Part shown: positions 19,126 to 25,746 of the stretch, one piece after another
How positions within the stretch are numbered: position 1 is the stretch's first letter
Layout: each line of letters opens with the position of its first letter
Origin: DASYRM01 sp036004405
GTDB taxonomy: Bacteria > Acidobacteriota > Vicinamibacteria > Vicinamibacterales > UBA2999
Assembly: GCA_036004405.1 (NCBI GenBank)
Contig: DASYRM010000094.1
Coordinates: forward strand, 1-33,537
Length of the DNA stretch: 33,537 bases
Direction: 5' to 3'
The notes under the pieces: generated by a model
The model's database searches: none
The model's input: the letters and a program-made list of their open reading frames with translations, nothing else
Told to the model about the DNA's origin: nothing
Made by a program: the position numbers and the translations under genes

Positions 19126-20172
19126 ATGAAAGCTCTCTGCCTCGCGGTCGGATTGGTGTTGTGGGGGACTTCCGCCGGCGCCCAGTGGTTGAACACCAAG
19201 ACGCCCGGCCTGCCCCGCAAGGCCGACGGCAAGGTCAACCTCGCCGCGCCGGCGCCGCGCGCGGCCGACGGCAAGCCGGACTTCACCGGCATCTGGCAGG
19301 CCGCGGGCGGCCAGGGCGAGCTCAACGGCCTCGAGACGCTCCGCGTCGATGCGGCCGACATGAAACCGTGGGCCATCGAGGTGCAGCGCGAACGCTCCAA
19401 GACGTTTTTCAAGGACCGTCCCGACTTCCAGTGCCGTCCCAGTGGCATGGAAGCGGAAGCCTTCGAGCGCGAGAAGCGCATCCTGCAGACCCCCGCGATG
19501 CTTGCGGTGCTGTACAACAACCAGACGTATCGACAGATCTTTCTCGACGGCCGGTCGCTCGAGAAGGATCCGGCCCCGATGTGGCAGGGCTTCTCCGTCG
19601 GCCGCTGGGAGGGCGACACGCTGGTGGTGGAGAGCAACGGCTTCAACGACAGCACGTGGTTGAACAACGTCGGGCTGCCGCACACCGAGAAGCTTCACGT
19701 CACCGAGCGTTATCGCCGTCCCGATCTCGGGCACCTCGAAGTCGACGTGACGTTCACCGACCCGGACGCCTACAACAAGCCGCTGCACTTCTCATCCAAG
19801 ATGCGGCTGGTCACGGATACGGAAATGCTCGAGGAAGTGTGTGAGGCCAAGATGGAGTTCTGGACCGGCAACGTGTCGGACCTCCAGAAGGCTTCCGTGA
19901 AGGTGTCCGAAGACGTCATGAGGCAGTACGTCGGCTACTACGAAGGCTACTGGCGAGCCAACCTTCGCAAGGTGACGGTCACGCTGGAGGGCGGCACCCT
20001 TCACGCGACCGGCCTGCTGCTGCCCGGGACCGTCGAGCTGATTCCGGAATCGAGCGACGTGTTCACCACCACCGAAGGCGTCTCGTACAAGTTCGTCAAG
20101 GACGACAAGGGAACGATCATCCGCGCCGAAGAGATTCATCGCGGCGGCAACTACATCCTCAACCGCAAGTAG
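19126..20172 (+). CDS. Secreted protein, acidobacterial 'DGKPDFTGIW' family, function unknown
   Basis: A 348-residue protein with a signal peptide (about 1-19, 'LWGTSAGAQ'). The mature N-terminus carries the repeated motif 'PAPRAADGKPDFTGIWQ', followed by 'FQCRPSGMEAEAF', 'GRWEGDTLVVESNGFND' and 'VTDTEMLEEVCEAKMEF'. These blocks recur in the protein encoded at 24430, so the two are paralogues. The last 80 residues form an extra beta-rich segment ('MRQYVGYYEGYWRANLRKV') absent from the paralogue. I know this as an abundant exported acidobacterial family with no assigned activity. It is first in an operon with two amidohydrolase genes (gap of 11 bases to the next ATG), pointing to a role in periplasmic handling of the same substrates. 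Confidence 0.7.
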   Translation: MKALCLAVGLVLWGTSAGAQWLNTKTPGLPRKADGKVNLAAPAPRAADGKPDFTGIWQAAGGQGELNGLETLRVDAADMKPWAIEVQRERSKTFFKDRPDFQCRPSGMEAEAFEREKRILQTPAMLAVLYNNQTYRQIFLDGRSLEKDPAPMWQGFSVGRWEGDTLVVESNGFNDSTWLNNVGLPHTEKLHVTERYRRPDLGHLEVDVTFTDPDAYNKPLHFSSKMRLVTDTEMLEEVCEAKMEFWTGNVSDLQKASVKVSEDVMRQYVGYYEGYWRANLRKVTVTLEGGTLHATGLLLPGTVELIPESSDVFTTTEGVSYKFVKDDKGTIIRAEEIHRGGNYILNRK

Positions 20173-20183
20173 GAGCGAGATTC

Positions 20184-21602
20184 ATGACACGTCGTCTCAA
20201 TGCAGTCGTCGCGGCCGCGGTGTTCGTCGCGGCAGGTGTCGTGGCCGTGCTCCACGCGCAGGCGCCGCCGCCGGCCACGCAAGCGCGTCCCCAGGCGCCG
20301 GAACCGTGGCGCCGCACCGGCGCGCGCCCCTGCGTGCGGCCCGGCAGCGGGTTCGCGCAGTGCGCCGCTCCACTCGGCGTCACGGCGGTACGCGCCGGAC
20401 GCCTGTTCGACAGCGTGGCTGGCCGCATGTTGACCAACCAGGTCATCGTCATCACCGGCGAGCGCATCACGGCAGTGGGCCCTGAGGCGCAGGTGAAGAT
20501 CCCGGCCGGCGCACGTGTCATCGATCTGAGCCGCTCCACCGTGATGCCCGGGCTCATCGACGCGCACACGCACATGTTCAACGACCCCGTGCAGGGCTGG
20601 TCGCCCGAGCGCATGACGCTGATGGCGGTCACGAACATGCAGGCCGACCTGTACTCCGGGGTCACGTCCGCCCGCGACATGGGTTCGCACAGCAACGGCT
20701 ACGCCGACATCGACATCCGCAACGCCATCAACGACGGGGAGATGGATGGACCGCGCTTCCAGGTGGCAGGCCGTGGCATCGTGTGGGGCGCGCAGCCGGC
20801 GGGATCCGCACCTGCGCCGAACCCGCGGGCCGCGATCGTGGTCCGGTCGGCGGAAGAGGGGCGCGCGGCCGTCCGCGAGCACGTCGAGAAGGGGGTCGAT
20901 CACCTGAAGCTGTATCCGGGCGGAGCGTATTCCTTCAGCCCGACCGGCGAGGTCCAGTTCCAGACCAACTACCCGCTCGCCGTACTGCAGGCGATCACGG
21001 ACGAGGCCCACAGGCTTGGCAAGAAGACCGGGTGCCACGTGTTCGGCGGCGAGGGGCTGCAGAACGCCATCACCGCCCATTGCGACACCATCGAGCACGG
21101 CTACGGACTCACCCAGCCCCAGCTCGATCAGATGGCGGCCAACGGGATCGCCTACGACGTCACCTTCGCACGCTACAGCTCGGGCTACATGGACGACAAC
21201 GACGCGAAGAACACGGGCGGCAAGTTCCGGATCGTGCCGATCTTCGAACGTGCCATGAAGATGGCGATTGCCACGCCCAAGCTCGCGGTCCTGTTCGGCA
21301 CCGGCGTGGACGGCAGCTTCTTCGTGCACGGCACGAACGCCGTCGAGTTCGAAAAGCTGGTCAAGCTGGGCGGCATGGCGCCGGCGCGGGCGATTCAGTC
21401 GGGCACCATCGCCAACGCCATCATGATGGGGTGGCAGAACGACGTCGGCTCGATCGCCGTCGGCAAGTTCGCGGACCTCGCGGCGGTGTCGGGCGATCCG
21501 CTCGCGGACATCACCGAGCTGCAGCGCGTCCGCTTCGTGATGAAAGGCGGCAAAGTCATTCGTCACGACCCGGCCACCGGAGCGCCGACCGCCACACGCT
21601 GA
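20184..21602 (+). CDS. Exported amidohydrolase (imidazolonepropionase-like, COG1228)
   Basis: A 472-residue metal-dependent hydrolase with a signal peptide (about 1-25) and a Pro/Ala/Gln-rich linker. The TIM-barrel starts at 'VMPGLIDAHTHMF' with the metal-binding pair His128/His130. Further ligands are visible in 'VDHLKLYPGG' (Lys), 'TGCHVFGGEG' (His), 'DTIEHGYG' (His) and 'FGTGVDGSFF' (Asp). The C-terminal beta-sandwich is complete ('SIAVGKFADLAAVSGDPL'). The family includes Xaa-Pro and other dipeptidases and lactam or amide hydrolases; exported members usually act on small peptides or amides. The start ATG 20184 is 11 bases after the previous stop, with AGGAG in between. Its stop overlaps the next start by one base (TGATG). 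Confidence 0.88.
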   Translation: MTRRLNAVVAAAVFVAAGVVAVLHAQAPPPATQARPQAPEPWRRTGARPCVRPGSGFAQCAAPLGVTAVRAGRLFDSVAGRMLTNQVIVITGERITAVGPEAQVKIPAGARVIDLSRSTVMPGLIDAHTHMFNDPVQGWSPERMTLMAVTNMQADLYSGVTSARDMGSHSNGYADIDIRNAINDGEMDGPRFQVAGRGIVWGAQPAGSAPAPNPRAAIVVRSAEEGRAAVREHVEKGVDHLKLYPGGAYSFSPTGEVQFQTNYPLAVLQAITDEAHRLGKKTGCHVFGGEGLQNAITAHCDTIEHGYGLTQPQLDQMAANGIAYDVTFARYSSGYMDDNDAKNTGGKFRIVPIFERAMKMAIATPKLAVLFGTGVDGSFFVHGTNAVEFEKLVKLGGMAPARAIQSGTIANAIMMGWQNDVGSIAVGKFADLAAVSGDPLADITELQRVRFVMKGGKVIRHDPATGAPTATR

Positions 21603-22915
21603 TGGCCGACGGCCGACGCACTGCGATCGCGGTCCTCGCCGCGACGCTCCTCGCTCTCCCGCCCCTCGCGGCACAAACGCGTTCGCTGGCGCTGACACGG
21701 GTCAGCGTCATCGACGTCGTCACCGGCCACATCGAGACCAACAGCACGGTGGTCATCGAGCAGGGCACCATCACGAGCGTGACGCCGGGGGGCAAGGCAC
21801 CGGCACGCGCGCAAGTCGTAGACGGTCGTGGCGCGTTCCTCATTCCAGGACTGTGGGACATGCACGCCCACACGGAGGCGAGCGGTGAGGCCTGGCTCCC
21901 GCTCTATGTCGCCAACGGCGTGACCGGCATCCGCGACATGGGCTCGGCGCTCGACTACATCCTGCGGCTTCGCGACGCGACCGCGTCGGGCACGATTCTC
22001 GGCCCGCGGATTCTCGCCGCCGGCCCGATCCTCGATGACGCACCGGGTGACTGGCCGTTCCGCATGCGCGTGAAGACGGCCGACGACGGGCGTGCCGCGG
22101 TGCAGCTCCTGAAGCAGCGGGGCGTGAACTTGATCAAGGTGCACGACAACACGCCGCAGCCGGTGTTCTTCGCCATTGCGGACGAGGCGCGCCGGCAGGG
22201 GCTGCCGCTCGCGGGACACGTGCCTCGTGGACTGACCGTGGAGCAGGTCATCGAGGCCGGCCAGCGCAGCATCGAGCACCTGTCGAACGGACGCGTCTGG
22301 CGGACGTGCTCCGGCGGCGCGACCTACCAACCGGAGAAGTGTCGCCCGCTGTTCGCCATGCTGGCGCAGAACCGCGTCTGGCAGACTCCCACGCTGGTTG
22401 CCATTGCCGAAATCTTGTCGATCGGCACGTCGAGGTCGGAAATCAGCGCTGACCAGATGACGTACGCCGGCAAACAGATTCGACGGATGTGGGCGGAGAA
22501 TCAGGGCCTGGTGAATCCCGACGCGATCGGCGCTCTGCGGGCCACCGCCCAGACGAGCGCCATCGTGATCAACGACATGGCGAAGGCGGGCGTCGGCATC
22601 CTGGCCGGATGCGACTCGATGATTGCGGGTTTCTGCGTCCACGACGAGCTGGCGGCGATGGTACGAGGCGGCATGCCTCCGCTCGTCGCCCTGCAGACGG
22701 CGACGATCAACCCGGCTCGCTATTTCGGCATCGAAGCGACGGCAGGCAACGTCGCGCCTGGGCGCAGAGCGGACCTCGTGCTGCTCGACGCCAACCCGCT
22801 GCTGGACATAACCAACGTGCGACGCATTCTCGCGGTCGTGGCCAGCGGTCGATTTCTCGATCGCCCGGCGCTCGACCAGACGCTCGCGAAAGCCAAGGCC
22901 GCGGCCGGGCAGTAA
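21602..22915 (+). CDS. Exported amidohydrolase (COG1228 type), second copy
   Basis: A 437-residue paralogue-type amidohydrolase with a signal peptide (about 1-24, 'LLALPPLAAQT'). Catalytic features are complete: His88/His90 in 'GLWDMHAHTEAS', Lys in 'VNLIKVHDN', His in 'PLAGHVPRGL', His in 'RSIEHLSNGR', and Asp in 'ILAGCDSMIAG'. The end 'APGRRADLVLLDANPLLDI' closes the beta-sandwich. Compared with its upstream neighbour the sequence is well diverged, so the pair probably has different substrates. Translation is coupled: the TGA of the upstream gene shares its A with this ATG. Three Cys between about 238 and 248 and at about 340-346 may form disulfides in the periplasm. The substrate remains unknown. 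Confidence 0.88.
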   Translation: MADGRRTAIAVLAATLLALPPLAAQTRSLALTRVSVIDVVTGHIETNSTVVIEQGTITSVTPGGKAPARAQVVDGRGAFLIPGLWDMHAHTEASGEAWLPLYVANGVTGIRDMGSALDYILRLRDATASGTILGPRILAAGPILDDAPGDWPFRMRVKTADDGRAAVQLLKQRGVNLIKVHDNTPQPVFFAIADEARRQGLPLAGHVPRGLTVEQVIEAGQRSIEHLSNGRVWRTCSGGATYQPEKCRPLFAMLAQNRVWQTPTLVAIAEILSIGTSRSEISADQMTYAGKQIRRMWAENQGLVNPDAIGALRATAQTSAIVINDMAKAGVGILAGCDSMIAGFCVHDELAAMVRGGMPPLVALQTATINPARYFGIEATAGNVAPGRRADLVLLDANPLLDITNVRRILAVVASGRFLDRPALDQTLAKAKAAAGQ

Positions 22916-22977
22916 CCCTGCCAGACCCTAAAAGGCGCCAGGGCTACCCGCCACCCCGGGATTCCCCCTGGCTCGGC

Positions 22978-22993
22978 TGGCATTCTCTCTGCA
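22978..22993 (+). promoter_or_regulatory. Sigma-54 (-24/-12) promoter for beta-helix gene
   Basis: TGGCATTCTCTCTGCA matches the consensus TGGCACGNNNNTTGCW at the invariant GG and GC with correct spacing; deviations are T for C at position 6, T for G at 7 and C for T at 12. A transcript would start about 34 bases before ATG 23038. Such promoters need an enhancer-binding activator, which is not in the window. Confidence 0.5.
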
Positions 22994-23037
22994 CCAGGCA
23001 CAGCACGTCGCGCCTCCCCCCAACACCCTGGAGGCTC

Positions 23038-24384
23038 ATGATCGTGCTGATTTCCCGAACGCTGCAGCGTTCATTGCTTGGAGCTGTCGTCGCCGTCCTC
23101 TTGACACCTTTTTCCACGGATGCATCGACGTTGTACGTCGCGCCAGGCGGCATCGGCGACGGCACATCCGTCAATCCGTTTGGCCGCATCGCCGACGCGC
23201 TCGCGGGGGCGATCGCCGGCGACACGGTGATCCTGAAGCCGGGCGTCTATGCCGAGCGCGTGCGAACGGTGCGCGGCGGCACCGCGTCGAGCCGTCTGGT
23301 GATCCGGGCGGAACGCGACGGTACCGCCATCGTGACCAGCAGCGCGGGGAACGTGGTGCGCGTCTCACACCCTTACGTCACCATCCGAGGCCTGGTGGTG
23401 GACGGGCAGTACGCGCCGTACGACGCGGTGGTCGTCGACAGCGCGGCGACGGCCCTCATCCTTCAGTACCTCGAAGTGAAACGCACGTCGAAAGACTGCA
23501 TCGACATCCGCGCCACCGCGAATGTCGTGGTGGAACGGTCCGTCATTCACCACTGCCTGAACGCGGCGAACGGCCGCACGGACGCGCACGGCATCGTGGC
23601 CGGCGCGGTACGAAATCTCGTGGTGCGGGACACCGGGATTCACACGTTCTCCGGCGACGCCATCCAACTGGACCCCGATCGGGCCGCGCCGGGCTGGGAC
23701 AAGATCACCATCGACCGCTGCCAGTTCTGGCTGGAGCCGCTGCTCACGGCTGAAAACGGCTTCGCCGTGGGCACCGTGCCGGGCGAGAACGCGCTCGACA
23801 CCAAGACCCTGAGCACCGCGCCCCGCGCCAAGGTCATCGTGCGCCAGACCGAAGCCTGGGGCTTCCGTGGTGGGCTGCTCACCAACATGGCCGCCTTCAA
23901 CATCAAGGAGAACGTCGACGCCACCTTCGACGGCGTCACCGTGTCGCGATCCGAGATCGCCTTCCGCTTGCGAGGCCCGGGCGTCAACGGCGGAGCGTGG
24001 GCGCGGGTGCAGAACGCCGTCGTCTACGACGTGGGCACCGCCCTCCGCTACGAGGACAACATCGAGCGCGTCCAGGTGTGGAACACGACGCTGGGGTCTG
24101 CGATCCCGCGCTTCTTCCGAGCCGCGAGCTCGACGGCCGTCGGATTGGACGTGCGCAATGTGCTGTTCTTCGGATCCAGTTCGACGATGCCAGGCGGCCT
24201 GGGCAACGTGCAGGCCACCGCGGCGTTCTTCATCAACGCGGCGGCGCACGACTACCGGCTGGCTCCCGGGAGCCCGGCCATTGACGCCGGCATCTCCATC
24301 AGCAGCGTCAGCAGGGACCGACTCGGCGTGCCGCGGCCGCAGGGGGCCTATTGGGACGTCGGCGCCTACGAGTTCGTGTACTAG
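23038..24384 (+). CDS. Secreted parallel beta-helix protein (DUF1565/pectate-lyase-like)
   Basis: A 448-residue protein with a signal peptide (about 1-29, 'LLTPFSTDAST'). The mature start 'LYVAPGGIGDGTSVNPFGRI' is the DUF1565 type that opens right-handed beta-helix proteins. Repeated strands such as 'PYVTIRGLVVDGQ', 'ANVVVERSVIHHC', 'RNLVVRDTGIHTFSGDAIQ' and 'DKITIDRCQFW' show helix turns of about 22-25 residues. The end 'DYRLAPGSPAIDAG' is a common closing motif of this group. Members include polysaccharide lyases and surface adhesins; I see no clear catalytic set, so carbohydrate binding or lysis is only a suggestion. ATG 23038 has GGAGG four bases ahead. It lacks a PEP-CTERM tail. A sigma-54 promoter suggests separate control from the amidohydrolase operon. 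Confidence 0.8.
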   Translation: MIVLISRTLQRSLLGAVVAVLLTPFSTDASTLYVAPGGIGDGTSVNPFGRIADALAGAIAGDTVILKPGVYAERVRTVRGGTASSRLVIRAERDGTAIVTSSAGNVVRVSHPYVTIRGLVVDGQYAPYDAVVVDSAATALILQYLEVKRTSKDCIDIRATANVVVERSVIHHCLNAANGRTDAHGIVAGAVRNLVVRDTGIHTFSGDAIQLDPDRAAPGWDKITIDRCQFWLEPLLTAENGFAVGTVPGENALDTKTLSTAPRAKVIVRQTEAWGFRGGLLTNMAAFNIKENVDATFDGVTVSRSEIAFRLRGPGVNGGAWARVQNAVVYDVGTALRYEDNIERVQVWNTTLGSAIPRFFRAASSTAVGLDVRNVLFFGSSSTMPGGLGNVQATAAFFINAAAHDYRLAPGSPAIDAGISISSVSRDRLGVPRPQGAYWDVGAYEFVY

Positions 24385-24393
24385 CCGGCTTTC

Positions 24394-24422
24394 TTGACGT
24401 AGGCCCTCGTCCGCGCCATCAT
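24394..24422 (+). promoter_or_regulatory. Sigma-70 promoter of second secreted family gene
   Basis: TTGACG (24394-24399), a 17-base spacer and CATCAT (24417-24422), seven bases before GTG 24430. It has the same -35 and spacer as the promoter of the paralogous gene at 19126. Confidence 0.45.
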
Positions 24423-24429
24423 CCGCGTC

Positions 24430-25248
24430 GTGTCGCGAGCGATTTTACCGGCGCTGGTGTTGGTGTTGGCGGCGAGTTCCGTTGCCGTCCGCGCCCAGTG
24501 GCTCACCTACCCCACTCCCGGGATTCCGCGCCTGGCCAACGGCGCTCCGAACCTGAAGGCGCCGGCGCCGCGCACGGCCGACGGCAAGCCGGATTTTTCC
24601 GGCATGTGGTTCGCCAACGTCCCGTCCAAGGACTTCTGCAAGGAGAAGGACTGCATCCAGGAAGAGCGCATGGCGCGCGAGCAGATCAACCTGGGCATCA
24701 AACTGAAGGACGGCCTGCCCTACACCGAGTGGTCGAAGGAGCAGATGAAGATACGGCGCGCCAACGGCGGCCGCGAAGATCCGCACAGCTCCTGCATGCC
24801 GCCGAACTTTCCGCGCGCCTGGACGCTGCCGCAGCACAGCCGGATCGTGCAGACGCCCGGCATGATGGTCGTCCTGCACGAGTTCAACGCGGCCTATCGC
24901 GAGGTGTACCTGGACGGGCGTCCGCTCCCCGTCAACCCGAACCCGACGTGGAACGGCTACTCCACCGGGCGTTGGGAAGGCGACACGCTGGTCATCGAGA
25001 CCAACGGCATCCGCGACGACATGTGGCTCGATATCCAGGGCAGCCCGGTCACCGAATCAGCCCGCGTCACCGAGCGGCTGAAGCGCCCCAATTTCGGTCT
25101 GCTGCAGATCGAGATTGCCGTCAACGATCCCAAGGCCTACACCAAGCCGTGGTCGGTGACGATCGAGATGGCGTTGATCGTGGACACGCAGATGCTCGAA
25201 GAGATCTGCATGGACAACGAAAAAGACACCAAGCTTTTCAAGAAATGA
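24430..25248 (+). CDS. Secreted protein, acidobacterial 'DGKPDFSGMW' family, short form
   Basis: A 272-residue paralogue of the protein at 19126. It has a signal peptide (about 1-22, 'SSVAVRAQ'), then 'PAPRTADGKPDFSGMWF', 'DPHSSCMPPNFPRAW', 'GRWEGDTLVIETNGIRDD' and 'DTQMLEEICMDNEKD', in the same order as the longer paralogue, but it stops where that one continues for about 80 residues. Translation probably begins at GTG 24430: no ATG is available before the signal peptide and a TTGACG/CATCAT promoter puts the mRNA 5' end at this codon. Its TGA overlaps the next ATG (ATGA), coupling it to the DUF6152 gene. Function is unknown; an exported binding or scaffold role is possible. Confidence 0.7.
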   Translation: MSRAILPALVLVLAASSVAVRAQWLTYPTPGIPRLANGAPNLKAPAPRTADGKPDFSGMWFANVPSKDFCKEKDCIQEERMAREQINLGIKLKDGLPYTEWSKEQMKIRRANGGREDPHSSCMPPNFPRAWTLPQHSRIVQTPGMMVVLHEFNAAYREVYLDGRPLPVNPNPTWNGYSTGRWEGDTLVIETNGIRDDMWLDIQGSPVTESARVTERLKRPNFGLLQIEIAVNDPKAYTKPWSVTIEMALIVDTQMLEEICMDNEKDTKLFKK

Positions 25249-25667
25249 CCAACCGCCGTCCTCGCCTCGCACACGTCGCTGCGGTTCTGGGCCTCTGCCT
25301 TGCGCTGGCCCCCGCCGCGTGGGCCCATCATTCCCAGTCGGAGTACGACCTGAAAGCCAAAGTGGAAGTGGAGGGCGCGGTCACCAAGGTGGAGTGGCGA
25401 AGCCCGCATGCCTGGATCTATGTGGACGTGACGAGCGACAACGGCGACAAGATGAACTGGAGCTTCGAGCTGCCAAGCCCGGTGACCTTGATGCGCCGCG
25501 GATGGACCCGGGACTCGGTGAAACCCCGCGACCGCGTCAAAGTGACGGGCGCGCCGGCCAAGAACTTTCCGACCATCGCCATTGCCAATTTCATCAGGGA
25601 TGACAGCGGCAAGCCGCTGTTTACCGGCACCACGCAGATTTACGAGCCGGAAGCGCCGTCCAAATAG
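25245..25667 (+). CDS. DUF6152 family secreted protein
   Basis: A 140-residue protein with a signal peptide (about 1-27, 'ALAPAAWAHH'). The mature protein begins with a His-His pair and follows the DUF6152 pattern: 'VEGAVTKVEWRSPHAWIYVDV', 'WSFELPSPVTLMRRGWTRDSV', 'KPRDRVKVTGAPAKN'. This is an OB-fold-like beta-barrel of unknown function often found beside the 'DGKPDF(S/T)G(I/M)W' proteins. The His residues near the N-terminus and 'SPHAW' could bind metal, but this is inference. It overlaps the upstream gene by four bases (ATGA) and is the last gene of that two-gene unit; TTTTTC follows the stop without a clear stem. Confidence 0.78.
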   Translation: MTNRRPRLAHVAAVLGLCLALAPAAWAHHSQSEYDLKAKVEVEGAVTKVEWRSPHAWIYVDVTSDNGDKMNWSFELPSPVTLMRRGWTRDSVKPRDRVKVTGAPAKNFPTIAIANFIRDDSGKPLFTGTTQIYEPEAPSK

Positions 25668-25705
25668 CCGTTTTTCTTGCGTGGGGCCGGTTCGCCGCGG
25701 CTCTC

Positions 25706-25727
25706 CCCCTCGTTTATGACCGAGGGG
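25706..25727 (+). promoter_or_regulatory. Inverted repeat ahead of NRPS operon
   Basis: CCCCTCG (25706-25712) and CGAGGGG (25721-25727) form a perfect 7-bp dyad around TTTATGAC, 19 bases before GTG 25747. It could be an operator or an mRNA hairpin. No clear -35/-10 pair was found in the 79-base gap. Confidence 0.35.
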
Positions 25728-25746
25728 TCTCCATTCGCATGCGGAT

